A stretch of DNA of 64,000 bases from Flavobacteriales bacterium (GCA_011525015.1 WTJC01000042.1:40920-104919); one strand, 5' to 3'; positions 29,983 through 39,817 are shown, counted from the first letter of the stretch. Program-made: numbers and translations. The notes: generated from the sequence alone by a model not told the origin.

Positions 29983-30142
29983 TTTTAGAGGAACACTAAT
30001 AATTAATTTGTTCATTGAAAGCTCTTACGCACAAACCTAAGTCTTGATAAGACAGGTTTAGTTTAGTATCTAAACGATAAAGGCGATTTTTTAAAAATGA
30101 CCACTCTATCGTTGCTCATTCAAGAACGTAAACTAAAACAAA

Positions 30143-31045
30143 ATGGCAAAAATCGACGTTAAAGGTCTATTAGACGCTGGTGTACATTTCGGACACCTCA
30201 CAAGAAAGTGGAATCCAAACATGGCTCCTTACATTTATATGGAGCGAAACGGAATTCACGTAATCAATCTCTACAAAACTGCTGCAAAATTAAATGAAGC
30301 CAACGAAGCATTGAAGAAAATTGCTGCGTCAGGGAGAAAAATCTTATTTGTAGCTACTAAAAAACAAGCAAAAGATATCGTTGCTGAAAAAGTTTCGAAC
30401 ATCAATATGCCTTACATCACTGAAAGATGGCCAGGTGGTATGTTGACAAACTTCGTAACCATTAGAAAAGCGATTAAGAAAATGTCTGCTATCGATCGTA
30501 TGAAGAAAGATGGGACATTTAATACCCTTTCTAAAAAAGAAAGACTTCAAGTTGACCGACTTAGAACCAAACTCGAAAAGAACCTTGGTTCAATTGCAGA
30601 TATGACAAGACTCCCTGGAGCACTATTTATTGTAGATACCATGAGAGAGCACATTGCTGTTAAGGAAGCTCAACGCTTGAACATTCCAATCTTTGCAATG
30701 GTAGATACCAATTGTGATCCAAATCCAATTGATTTTGTTATTCCAGCCAATGATGATGCCGGTAAATCGATCAATGCAATTTTAACTGAGGTGACAAACG
30801 CTATCGCAGAAGGACTTGCAGAACGCAAATCTGAAAAGCAAGACAAGAAAGAAGGAGAACAAGAAGAGGCAAAAGCTGAAGTTGAAGTAAAAGAAGAAGC
30901 AAAAGCTGAAGTTGCTCAGGCTGAAGAAGCAAAAGCTGAACCAGCGGCTGAAGAGGCTCAAGAAAGTATAGAAGCTGCTGCTCAAGAGACTGCTGCTGAA
31001 GAAAGTAGTGAGGAAGCTGCTGCTGAAGAAAGTTCAAAAGAATAA
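30143..31045 (+). CDS. rpsB: 30S ribosomal protein S2 with Glu/Ala-rich C-terminal tail
   Basis: LLDAGVHFGHLTRKWNPNMAPYIYMERNGIHVINLYKT...PNPIDFVIPANDDAGKSI; low-complexity tail after about aa 228. Confidence 0.98.
   Translation: MAKIDVKGLLDAGVHFGHLTRKWNPNMAPYIYMERNGIHVINLYKTAAKLNEANEALKKIAASGRKILFVATKKQAKDIVAEKVSNINMPYITERWPGGMLTNFVTIRKAIKKMSAIDRMKKDGTFNTLSKKERLQVDRLRTKLEKNLGSIADMTRLPGALFIVDTMREHIAVKEAQRLNIPIFAMVDTNCDPNPIDFVIPANDDAGKSINAILTEVTNAIAEGLAERKSEKQDKKEGEQEEAKAEVEVKEEAKAEVAQAEEAKAEPAAEEAQESIEAAAQETAAEESSEEAAAEESSKE
30825..31042 (+). repeat. Low-complexity coding tail of rpsB with a 30-nt tandem repeat
   Basis: GCAAAAGCTGAA recurs at 30869, 30899 and 30929 with exact 30-nt period (AKAEVEVKEE / AKAEVAQAEE / AKAEPAAEEA). 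Confidence 0.85.
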
Positions 31046-31071
31046 ATCAATCACAAACAATTAAATAGAAT

Positions 31072-31896
31072 ATGGCAAAGATTACAGCTGCTGAAGTAAA
31101 TCAGCTAAGAAAAACAACTGGAGCCGGAATGATGGATTGTAAAAAAGCTTTAGTTGAATCTGAAGGAGACTTTGACAAAGCAATTGAAATCCTCCGTAAA
31201 AAAGGACAGAAAGTAGCCGCAAAAAGAGCTGATCGTGATTCTTCTGAAGGTGCCGCTATTGCTAAAGTGAATGCTGACGCCAATGCTGGGGTAATCATCT
31301 CGCTTAACTGCGAAACTGACTTTGTTGCTAAGAATGAGTCTTTTGTGGCTCTTGCAAACGCCATGGCTGAGCTCGCTCTTAATTGTGGTTCAAAAGAAGA
31401 GTTATTAAGTGCTTCTATTAACGGCATGAGTGTTCAAGATAAACTTGTAGAGCAAACAGGAGTTATAGGTGAAAAAATTGAGATCGGTGGTTTTGCACGT
31501 GTTGAATCTGCTTTCGTAGGTTCATACATACACGCAGGTAATAAAATAGCTACTTTGGTAGGTTTATCTAAAAATGTTGAAGGTGCGCAAGAGTGTGCAA
31601 AAAACGTTGCGATGCAAGCAGCTGCCATGAACCCTATCGCACTTAACGAAGACGGTGTAGACCAATCGACAATTGACAAAGAAATCGAGATAGCCAAAGA
31701 TCAATTGCGTGCTGAAGGAAAGCCTGAGGCCATGCTAGACAATATCGCTAAAGGTAAAATCAAGCGTTTCTTTAAAGACAACACACTAGTCAACCAGGAT
31801 TATATTAAAGATTCTAAAGTAAGTGTTGCTAATTACGTAAAATCTATAGACGCTGAATTAACAGTTGTAGATTTTAAAAGAGTAGCATTAGGTTAA
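31072..31896 (+). CDS. tsf: Elongation factor Ts
   Basis: ITAAEVNQLRKTTGAGMMDCKKALVESEGDFDKAIEILRKKG; NCETDFVAKNESF. Confidence 0.98.
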   Translation: MAKITAAEVNQLRKTTGAGMMDCKKALVESEGDFDKAIEILRKKGQKVAAKRADRDSSEGAAIAKVNADANAGVIISLNCETDFVAKNESFVALANAMAELALNCGSKEELLSASINGMSVQDKLVEQTGVIGEKIEIGGFARVESAFVGSYIHAGNKIATLVGLSKNVEGAQECAKNVAMQAAAMNPIALNEDGVDQSTIDKEIEIAKDQLRAEGKPEAMLDNIAKGKIKRFFKDNTLVNQDYIKDSKVSVANYVKSIDAELTVVDFKRVALG

Positions 31897-31920
31897 TCTT
31901 TAAGATTGAGAATAGTTTTA

Positions 31921-31948
31921 AAAGCCATCTTAACAGATGGCTTTTTTC
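31921..31948 (+). terminator. Rho-independent terminator after tsf
   Basis: AAAGCCATCT-TAAC-AGATGGCTTTTTT: 9-10-bp stem plus T-run. Confidence 0.88.
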
Positions 31949-31950
31949 AT

Positions 31951-31958
31951 TATTTTTG
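31951..31958 (+). promoter_or_regulatory. Candidate -7 element TATTTTTG upstream of pyrH
   Basis: Matches TAnnTTTG about 18 nt before the pyrH ATG. No clear -33 TTTG at 19-nt spacing. Confidence 0.4.
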
Positions 31959-31976
31959 CCACGTTAGCTTTCCGAC

Positions 31977-32684
31977 ATGCAATACAAGAGAATACTACTA
32001 AAATTAAGCGGTGAAGCCCTAATGGGGCAACAGAATTACGGCATAGATTCCTCTCGTTTGAAGGAATATGCGCTAGAGATTAAAAAAGTTCAAGAAGAAA
32101 ACGTAGAAATTGCCATTGTAATTGGCGGTGGAAACATCTTTAGAGGATTGGCAGCCGCAGGACAAGGAATGGACCGAGTTCAAGGCGATCATATGGGTAT
32201 GCTCGCTACGGTGATCAATGCATTAGCCCTGCAAAGTGCTTTAGAAAACGAAGGCGTAAGTACAAGAGTTCAAACTGCTATCAAAATCGATGAAGTTGCT
32301 GAACCCTTTATTCGTCGAAGAGCCATTCGTCATCTTGAAAAGGGTCGAGTGGTCATTTTTGGAGCTGGAACTGGAAATCCCTATTTCACCACTGACTCAG
32401 CAGCGGTGCTAAGAGCCATTGAAATTGATGCAGATGTTATTTTAAAAGGTACTCGCGTCGATGGAATTTACAATGCTGATCCAGAAAAAGATGAGCACGC
32501 CAAAAAATACAACAACATTACTTTTGAAGACGTACTCTCTAAAGGCTTAAAAGTAATGGATACTACGGCCTTTACTTTGAGTCAAGAAAATAATTTACCG
32601 ATAGTAGTCTTTGACATGAACACCAAAAACAACCTCTTTAAAGTTGTCTCCGGTGAACCTATTGGAACCACAGTTAACGTGTAA
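31977..32684 (+). CDS. pyrH: UMP kinase
   Basis: [47 protein letters not shown]. Confidence 0.98.
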   Translation: MQYKRILLKLSGEALMGQQNYGIDSSRLKEYALEIKKVQEENVEIAIVIGGGNIFRGLAAAGQGMDRVQGDHMGMLATVINALALQSALENEGVSTRVQTAIKIDEVAEPFIRRRAIRHLEKGRVVIFGAGTGNPYFTTDSAAVLRAIEIDADVILKGTRVDGIYNADPEKDEHAKKYNNITFEDVLSKGLKVMDTTAFTLSQENNLPIVVFDMNTKNNLFKVVSGEPIGTTVNV

Positions 32685-32711
32685 GAGAACAAATTAAAAT
32701 GATATAGTCTT

Positions 32712-33266
32712 ATGGAAGAAGAATTAGAATTCATTTTAGACAGTGCAAAAGAAAGCATGGATAAAGCCATCAACCACCTAGAGAAGGCTTTTTTAAAGAT
32801 TAGAGCAGGTAAAGCAAGCCCTGTAATGCTTTCTTCGGTAATGGTAGAATACTACGGAAGTCAAACCCCTTTATCTCAAGTTTCGAATATCAATACGCCA
32901 GATGCGCGCACAATTACAGTTCAGGCATGGGAAAAAGATTTACTACCTGAGATTGAAAAAGCCATTCAGAATGCAAATTTAGGATTCAATCCTATGAACA
33001 ATGGAGAACAACTGATCATCAGTGTTCCCCCGCTCACTGAAGAAAGGCGTATTCAGCTTGTCAAACAAGCCAAATCTGAATCTGAGGACGCCAAAGTAGG
33101 GATTCGCTCAGCTCGCCAAGAAGCAAATAAGGAGTTGAAAAAACTAGACATTTCAGAAGATGTTTTAAAAAACAATGAAACGGATGTCCAAGAATTAACC
33201 GATCGTTACACTAAAAAAGTTGAACAGGCTTTTCAATCCAAGGAAAGTGAAATCATGAAAGTGTAA
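32712..33266 (+). CDS. frr: Ribosome recycling factor
   Basis: IRAGKASPVMLSSVMVEYYGSQTPLSQVSNINTPDARTITVQAWEK; ISVPPLTEERRIQLVKQAK. Confidence 0.98.
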   Translation: MEEELEFILDSAKESMDKAINHLEKAFLKIRAGKASPVMLSSVMVEYYGSQTPLSQVSNINTPDARTITVQAWEKDLLPEIEKAIQNANLGFNPMNNGEQLIISVPPLTEERRIQLVKQAKSESEDAKVGIRSARQEANKELKKLDISEDVLKNNETDVQELTDRYTKKVEQAFQSKESEIMKV

Positions 33267-33286
33267 CTACAAGTGAATCACGGTAA

Positions 33287-35662
33287 ATGTTGCTAGATAT
33301 TTTTAATGGCTTTTGGGCAGGTGTCGCTAGATTAATACTTCGCAACAGAATATTGTGGTTGAGTTTAATTGTTCTTCTCACCGGATTTTTTGCTTCACAA
33401 TTTTCAAAAATTCAATTTTCAAATTCAGAGGTATCTGTTCTTCCTAACGATCACCCTGATATTATTAGGTACAATCAGTTTCTCGAACAATTTGGACAGG
33501 AGGACAACGCCATTGTCATAGGTCTTGAGTTGGATAAACTCAAGGAGCCCCAGGTTCTTAAGGCGTGGAATCGAATGAATAAAAAACTTCAGGCCTCTCC
33601 TGAAATCACTCAAATTATTTCACTCGAAAATCTACAACTTCTCTATAGAAACGAAGACAATAAAATTGTTAGTACTTCGCTTGAGATTTCAGAAAAATCT
33701 GAAGCTTACCCAGAGAATGTACTAATCAAACTAACTGACAGCCTCCCCTTTTACAACAACTTAATCTACAATAAAGAATCCAACGCTATACGCACTGTAG
33801 CTTATATGGATGCAGATTTAGTTGATACCGCCGTTCGAAACACCTTTATTGTCAATGATTTTATTCCGATCGTAAACGAGTTCGAGGAGATTTCTGGCAT
33901 TGACGCAAAAATCTCTGGAATGCCATACATCAGAACGATGAATGCGGAACAGCTCAAAACAGAAATGATCATTTTTGTTATCGCAGCACTCCTTATTACC
34001 GCATTAATTTTCTTTTTGTTCTTTAGAAGTTATCGCGCAACCTTTATTTCGATGTTGGTGGTTTTGATAGGTGTCTTATGGTCATTCGGAACGCTGGCCA
34101 TATTGCAATACGAGATTACGGTATTAACGGCACTCATCCCTCCACTGATTATCGTCATTGGAATTCCGAATTGTATTTTCCTGATCAACAAATACCAGCA
34201 AGAGATCAAAAAACATGGAATTCAGGCCTTATCTCTTATAAGAGTTATTGAGAAAATAGGAAATGCCACCTTGATGACCAATATGACCACAGCGCTGGGA
34301 TTTGCGACATTTATCATATTAGACAGTAGACTCTTGGTCGAATTTGGAGTTGTTGCTGCCTCCAACATCATAGGGATTTTTATTCTTTCCTTACTTATTA
34401 TTCCTATTATTTACAGTTATATGCGTGTGCCTAACAAGCAGCACTTAGAACATCTCAATCAACCCTGGATTTACAAATTGATTGAAGCCATGAAAAAAAC
34501 CGTAAAAGAGCATAAAAAATGGGTTTATGTCGTCACTATTATTGTTTTGGTTTTTAGCATTGTTGGAATTTTTCAAATCAAAATCACCGGGAGTAGAATT
34601 GAAGATCTTCCTAAGAAAACTAAATTCTATGAAGACATCATGTTTTTTGAGGACAACTTCAATGGCATATTACCCCTGGAAATTGTTGTAGATACAAAAT
34701 CTGAAAAAGGAGTGTTGAGAAATGCCAATCTTAGAAGAATTAACCGCTTAGGGGATAGTCTTATCATACAAGAAAGTCTTTCACCACCTTTTTCGGTAGT
34801 TAATTTGGTGAAGTACCTCAAACAGGCGTATTACAAAGGACTTCCTAAATATTACGACTTGCCTAGCAATCAAGAACGCAACTTTATTTTAGATGCCCTT
34901 GATGAAGGGACCGATGAAGACATCATTCAAAACTACGTCGATTCTACAGGTCAAACCGCTAGAGTTACGGTATACATGAAAGACGTTAAAACGGATGAAA
35001 TGGAGCAAATTCAAAGTAATCTAAAAACGCAAATTGACGACATATTTCCAGAGAACCGATTTGATGTTTACCTCACAGGAAAAGCACTATTATTCTTAAA
35101 AGGAACCAAGTATTTGGTTCAAAACTTATTGCTGTCACTTGGTTTGGCCATACTGCTTATCTCCTTGTTTATGGCTTATTTATTTAGATCGGCTAAGATG
35201 ATTTTAATTTCACTTGTGCCCAATCTTCTTCCCTTAATCATTACAGGTGGGCTCATGGGGTTTTTAGGCATTCCTATAAAGCCTTCTACTATACTCATAT
35301 TTAGTATTGCCTTTGGAATTTCTGTAGACGACACCATTCACTTTTTAGCCAAGTACCGGCAAGAACTCATCGCCTCAAGATGGTCGATCAAAAAATCTGT
35401 TTACAATGCCTTGACCGAAACTGGAGTAAGCATGTTTTATACCTCTGTGGTTTTGTTTTTCGGCTTTTCAGTATTTATAATCTCCAGCTATGGAGGAACT
35501 AAAGCCTTAGGCGGTTTAGTCTCATTGACCTTGTTATTCGCCATGCTGTCTAATCTGATTTTATTGCCCTCTTTACTGCTTACACTCGAGCGAAGTATTG
35601 CCAATAAAAAGGTTTTAAAAGAACCACAAATCGATATTCTTCCCAAGGAAAGCAAATCTTAA
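33287..35662 (+). CDS. MMPL/RND-superfamily (patched-like) membrane transporter
   Basis: 791 aa with two repeated halves of TM bundles; 'TTALGFATFIILDSRLLVEFG', 'FSIAFGISVDDTIHFLAKYRQE'. Confidence 0.9.
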   Translation: MLLDIFNGFWAGVARLILRNRILWLSLIVLLTGFFASQFSKIQFSNSEVSVLPNDHPDIIRYNQFLEQFGQEDNAIVIGLELDKLKEPQVLKAWNRMNKKLQASPEITQIISLENLQLLYRNEDNKIVSTSLEISEKSEAYPENVLIKLTDSLPFYNNLIYNKESNAIRTVAYMDADLVDTAVRNTFIVNDFIPIVNEFEEISGIDAKISGMPYIRTMNAEQLKTEMIIFVIAALLITALIFFLFFRSYRATFISMLVVLIGVLWSFGTLAILQYEITVLTALIPPLIIVIGIPNCIFLINKYQQEIKKHGIQALSLIRVIEKIGNATLMTNMTTALGFATFIILDSRLLVEFGVVAASNIIGIFILSLLIIPIIYSYMRVPNKQHLEHLNQPWIYKLIEAMKKTVKEHKKWVYVVTIIVLVFSIVGIFQIKITGSRIEDLPKKTKFYEDIMFFEDNFNGILPLEIVVDTKSEKGVLRNANLRRINRLGDSLIIQESLSPPFSVVNLVKYLKQAYYKGLPKYYDLPSNQERNFILDALDEGTDEDIIQNYVDSTGQTARVTVYMKDVKTDEMEQIQSNLKTQIDDIFPENRFDVYLTGKALLFLKGTKYLVQNLLLSLGLAILLISLFMAYLFRSAKMILISLVPNLLPLIITGGLMGFLGIPIKPSTILIFSIAFGISVDDTIHFLAKYRQELIASRWSIKKSVYNALTETGVSMFYTSVVLFFGFSVFIISSYGGTKALGGLVSLTLLFAMLSNLILLPSLLLTLERSIANKKVLKEPQIDILPKESKS

Positions 35663-35680
35663 AATTTTCCTTTAAAAACT

Positions 35681-35688
35681 TATCTTTG
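35681..35688 (+). promoter_or_regulatory. Candidate -7 element TATCTTTG upstream of asnS
   Basis: Matches TAnnTTTG about 18 nt before the asnS ATG. No exact -33 TTTG. Confidence 0.45.
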
Positions 35689-35706
35689 CGGTGAAAACCT
35701 AGTGGG

Positions 35707-37140
35707 ATGAGACATCAAACAATAAAAGAACTTCTTTCGAATCATAAATTAGACGAAACTACCGAACTTAACGGTTGGGTAAAAACTTTTAGAAGCAATC
35801 GGTTCATCGCCTTGAACGACGGTTCAACATTACAGAATCTTCAATGCGTCATCGACTTTGAAAGTCTTGAGGAGTCTTTGATTAAAAAGATTACTACGGG
35901 AGCGGCCATTCATGTGAAAGGCCCTCTAGTTGAGAGTCAAGGTAAGGGACAATCTGTCGAACTTCAAGTAGAAGAAATAACGATTTTAGGAGAGGCTGAT
36001 GCAGAAACTTATCCCATTCAACCCAAAAAACACAGCCTTGAATTTTTGAGAGAAAAGGCGCATCTGCGGGTGAGAACCAACACTTTCGCTGCTATTATGC
36101 GCGTTCGTTCTGCTTTGGCTTTTGCGGTTCACGATTACTTTCAAAAGGAAGGTTTCTACTATATGAACACGCCAATTATCACCGCAAGTGATGCAGAAGG
36201 CGCAGGAGAAACTTTTAACGTGAGTACCTTAGAAAAAAAGAATCCCCCACTAAACGAAGAAGGTGAAATAAATTTTAAAGAAGACTTTTTCGGCAAAGAG
36301 ACAAACCTCACTGTTTCAGGTCAATTAGAAGCTGAGACCTTCGCTATGGGACTTGGAAAAGTTTACACCTTTGGACCTACATTTAGAGCAGAGAACTCGA
36401 ACACCTCAAGACACCTTGCAGAATTTTGGATGATCGAACCCGAAATGGCTTTTTACGATCTCGATGACAATATGGATTTAGCTGAGGACTTTATCAAATA
36501 CACCATTTCATATGTTCTCGAGCACTGTAAAGAAGATTTGAACTTCCTTGATAAGCGCATGGCCGACGAGGAAAAACAAAAGCCACAAATAGAGCGCAGT
36601 GATATGTCTCTTATGGAACGCTTAAACTTCGTGATCTCTAATGAATTTAAGCGCGTTAGTTATACGGAGGCCATTGATATTTTAAAAAATAGCAAGCCTA
36701 ATAAAAAGAAGAAATTCAAATTCCCTGTCAATGAATGGGGTGTGGACCTGCAAAGCGAACACGAGAGATATTTGGTAGAAAAACATTTTAAATGTCCTGT
36801 AATTTTATTTGATTATCCCGCCAATATCAAGGCCTTTTACATGCGTCTCAATGAAGATGAAAAGACCGTACGCGCGATGGACATTCTCTTTCCTGGAATA
36901 GGTGAAATAGTTGGAGGGTCTCAGCGTGAGGAACGCTATGATGTCTTGGTTGAAAAAATGAAACAACTCGGAATTGAAGAAGATGAACTCTGGTGGTATC
37001 TCGATTTGAGAAAATTCGGTACGGCAGTACACAGCGGATTTGGTCTCGGTTTCGAACGCCTGGTATTGTTTGTTACAGGTATGGGGAACATCCGTGATGT
37101 TATTCCTTATCCGAGAACACCACAAAATGCTTCATTCTAA
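35707..37140 (+). CDS. asnS: Asparaginyl-tRNA synthetase
   Basis: Class II aaRS; LNGWVKTFRSNRFIALNDGS, 'TFRAENSNTSRHLAEFWMIEPEMAF', 'GFGLGFERLVLFVTGMGNIRDVIPYPRTP'. Confidence 0.97.
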   Translation: MRHQTIKELLSNHKLDETTELNGWVKTFRSNRFIALNDGSTLQNLQCVIDFESLEESLIKKITTGAAIHVKGPLVESQGKGQSVELQVEEITILGEADAETYPIQPKKHSLEFLREKAHLRVRTNTFAAIMRVRSALAFAVHDYFQKEGFYYMNTPIITASDAEGAGETFNVSTLEKKNPPLNEEGEINFKEDFFGKETNLTVSGQLEAETFAMGLGKVYTFGPTFRAENSNTSRHLAEFWMIEPEMAFYDLDDNMDLAEDFIKYTISYVLEHCKEDLNFLDKRMADEEKQKPQIERSDMSLMERLNFVISNEFKRVSYTEAIDILKNSKPNKKKKFKFPVNEWGVDLQSEHERYLVEKHFKCPVILFDYPANIKAFYMRLNEDEKTVRAMDILFPGIGEIVGGSQREERYDVLVEKMKQLGIEEDELWWYLDLRKFGTAVHSGFGLGFERLVLFVTGMGNIRDVIPYPRTPQNASF

Positions 37141-37143
37141 TCT

Positions 37144-38595
37144 ATGCTCAAACAAAATCTTCAATTAAAACTATCTCAAAAGCTATCGCCACAGCAGATT
37201 CAATTGATGAAATTGATTCAACTGCCCACCTTAGCCTTTGAAAACAGAATTAAACAAGAAATTGAAGAAAATCCAGCCTTAGAAACTGGCAAAGAAGCTG
37301 CTGAGCACGATGAATACGGTTCTTCTGACGAGTTCGATCAGGACAATCAGGTCATAGATACTTCAGATATCGATATCGACTCTTATCTCAGTGATGACGA
37401 AATTCCCAACTATCGATTAAGCAGCAACAATTACTCGAATTCTGATGAAGACAAGCATATACCCTATGCCGCAGGTATCTCCTTTCACCAACAACTCTTG
37501 CAGCAATTAAACACCTTTACCCTCGAGGATAAATACTGGGAAATAGCTGAGTATCTCATTGGCAGCATAGACGAGACCGGATACATCAGACGCGAAATTG
37601 ACGACATCATTGACGATCTCGCTTTCACCCGAAATATTTTTGCAGAAAACGAAGACATTCAAAATGTACTCGATCTCATTCAAACCTTTGATCCCGCTGG
37701 TATTGGAGCCCGAAATCTCGAAGAATGTTTACTCCTTCAACTCAAGAGAAAAGAGCAGACCACTGAAATTGCAAACGCCATAACGCTCATCGAAGAGCAC
37801 TTTGATCAGTTCACTAAAAAACACTATCAAAAAATTATTGCAAGATTAAAGATCAGTGAAGAAGAATTAAAAGATGTTATTGCAGAAATTGAAAAGCTGA
37901 ACCCTAAACCCGGAAGTTCTTTTGGTTCAAGCTCAAAGGTGGTTGAACAAATCATCCCTGATTTTAGCATTCGCATAATTGATGGTGATTTACAACTTCA
38001 ATTAAACAATCGCAATATTCCAGATTTGCACGTCAGCCGAAACTACAGCGAAATGCTGCAAAGTTTTAAGGAAAGTAAAAGTAATGACAAGAAACAGCGA
38101 GATACTGTTCTTTTTATCAAACAAAAACTCGACGCAGCCAAGTGGTTTATAGATGCTATTAAACAGCGTTATCAGACCCTTTTTGTAACCATGAACGCGA
38201 TAATGCATTATCAAGAGGAATATTTTTTGTCAGGGGATGAAAGTGATTTACGTCCCATGATCTTAAGAGATATAGCCGAAGAAATCGGCATGGACGTATC
38301 TACTGTTTCAAGGGTTGCCAACAGTAAATACGTAGACACGCCTTACGGTACTAAACTCATTAAAGCATTTTTTTCTGAATCTATGACCAATGAGTCAGGA
38401 GAAGAAATCTCTACCAAAGAGATCAAGAGTATTCTCAGCGAAGTCATAAGCAATGAAAGCAAAAAGAAACCGCTAACCGACGAGGTTTTAGCAGGTAAAC
38501 TCAAAGAAAAAGGTTATCCCATCGCGAGAAGAACAGTTGCTAAATACCGCGAACAACTCGGCTACCCAGTGGCTCGACTTCGAAAAAAATTATAA
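37144..38595 (+). CDS. rpoN: RNA polymerase sigma-54 factor
   Basis: N-terminal LKLSQKLSPQQIQLMKLIQLPTLAFENRIKQEIEENPAL; C-terminal RpoN box ARRTVAKYREQLGY. Confidence 0.97.
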   Translation: MLKQNLQLKLSQKLSPQQIQLMKLIQLPTLAFENRIKQEIEENPALETGKEAAEHDEYGSSDEFDQDNQVIDTSDIDIDSYLSDDEIPNYRLSSNNYSNSDEDKHIPYAAGISFHQQLLQQLNTFTLEDKYWEIAEYLIGSIDETGYIRREIDDIIDDLAFTRNIFAENEDIQNVLDLIQTFDPAGIGARNLEECLLLQLKRKEQTTEIANAITLIEEHFDQFTKKHYQKIIARLKISEEELKDVIAEIEKLNPKPGSSFGSSSKVVEQIIPDFSIRIIDGDLQLQLNNRNIPDLHVSRNYSEMLQSFKESKSNDKKQRDTVLFIKQKLDAAKWFIDAIKQRYQTLFVTMNAIMHYQEEYFLSGDESDLRPMILRDIAEEIGMDVSTVSRVANSKYVDTPYGTKLIKAFFSESMTNESGEEISTKEIKSILSEVISNESKKKPLTDEVLAGKLKEKGYPIARRTVAKYREQLGYPVARLRKKL

Positions 38596-39282
38596 AATAT
38601 AAAAGACGAGGCCAATCTCGATTCTCTTTCCTTTTAAGGGTTCTGCGTTTAATACAGTGCCTTCTTTAAAAATACCGTTTAAATCGTAGTACAAACTTAA
38701 ATTAAAGGTGTTAAAACCTAAACTCAATCCGCCGCTTACCATAAAGCTATTGAGGTCACCATTCATAAAACGCTCTTGTTCTGAAGCTCTTACCACCTTA
38801 GAAAAAGAATACGGGCTATAGCGCAGTAGTATTCCCGGATAAAACCGCCAGAAGCGATAAGAAGAAGGCGTAGAGTTTCTAAATCTCAATTCAAAAGGCA
38901 CTTCAAGCCCAAATGAGCCAATTTTAGACCGTTTAAAGGCCAAATCGTCTGTAGTGTAAGCAATCATGTCATTAGTGCTTTGAGAAGCCACTAAATTGGT
39001 GTAAAGCGCGTTGGTAAATACACCTATACCCCATCCAACTCCAAAGGTTCTTTTTGAATTCAAGGGGATATCTTTGATAAAGCCCGCTCGAAAACCGTAG
39101 GATAGGTTTTGATTAATTACAGGAGCAGATTGAGCAGTGATAACGCCTATTTGAGTGGCCAAATAGAATTGATCCTCCAAATAAAGAGAATCTAAAGCTG
39201 TGGAATCTGTTGTTGGTGATTGTGCTTTGATCGACAACACTCCAAAGACTCCGAGAACGATTAAAAGTCGTATCCTACTCAT
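38590..39282 (-). CDS. Outer-membrane beta-barrel protein, PorT-like family
   Basis: Signal peptide ...VLSIKAQ; alternating amphipathic beta-strands, 'GFRAGFIKDIPLNSKRTFGVGWGIGVF', C-terminal aromatic strand. Confidence 0.75.
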   Translation of the reverse strand: MSRIRLLIVLGVFGVLSIKAQSPTTDSTALDSLYLEDQFYLATQIGVITAQSAPVINQNLSYGFRAGFIKDIPLNSKRTFGVGWGIGVFTNALYTNLVASQSTNDMIAYTTDDLAFKRSKIGSFGLEVPFELRFRNSTPSSYRFWRFYPGILLRYSPYSFSKVVRASEQERFMNGDLNSFMVSGGLSLGFNTFNLSLYYDLNGIFKEGTVLNAEPLKGKRIEIGLVFYIL

Positions 39283-39287
39283 TTGAT

Positions 39288-39316
39288 AAAAAAAAACGCC
39301 CCTGCAAGGGGCGTTT
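39288..39316 (-). terminator. Rho-independent terminator after the exbB-exbD operon, 11 nt before the PorT-like gene start
   Basis: AAACGCCCCT-GCA-AGGGGCGTTT (39294-39303 with 39307-39316) followed on the minus strand by a 9-nt T-run. Confidence 0.9.
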
Positions 39317-39334
39317 GTTCAAGTCTAAAACTTA

Positions 39335-39817
39335 TTACTGTAAATTGTTAAAAGCATCTCCCTCATAAGTGGTATAATTCACTTTTAAGGCATTTACTTT
39401 TCTCAATTCTTGTTTTATATCCATAATTAAACCCATGTTCGCACCGCGGTCAACCTTTAAGGCTGTGGTAAGAACATTTTGTAATTCTTGCGGCTTTTTA
39501 GCACGCTCTGCGAGAATATATGATCCGACCTCATCCACGTTTGCGAATTTATCGTTCAATTGAATCTTTGGTTCTTCACCAAAAACACTTACGTATTCTC
39601 TAGTGGGCTTACCTACATAAATATAAATTACACGATCTTTCTTTTCTAGTTTTTTAATCTGATTTGCGTTTGGCAACTGATTCTCTACTAGTAAAGAGCT
39701 GTCTTTCATCGTTGTTACTGTCATAAAGAAAAATAACAACATGAAAACGATATCAGGTAAAGAAGCTGTTGAAACAGCTGGTAAATCACCCTCTTTTTTC
39801 TTTGCAAATTTTGCCAT
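39335..39817 (-). CDS. exbD: Biopolymer transport protein ExbD/TolR
   Basis: VSTASLPDIVFMLLFFFMTVTTM N-terminal TM typical of ExbD. Confidence 0.92.
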   Translation of the reverse strand: MAKFAKKKEGDLPAVSTASLPDIVFMLLFFFMTVTTMKDSSLLVENQLPNANQIKKLEKKDRVIYIYVGKPTREYVSVFGEEPKIQLNDKFANVDEVGSYILAERAKKPQELQNVLTTALKVDRGANMGLIMDIKQELRKVNALKVNYTTYEGDAFNNLQ

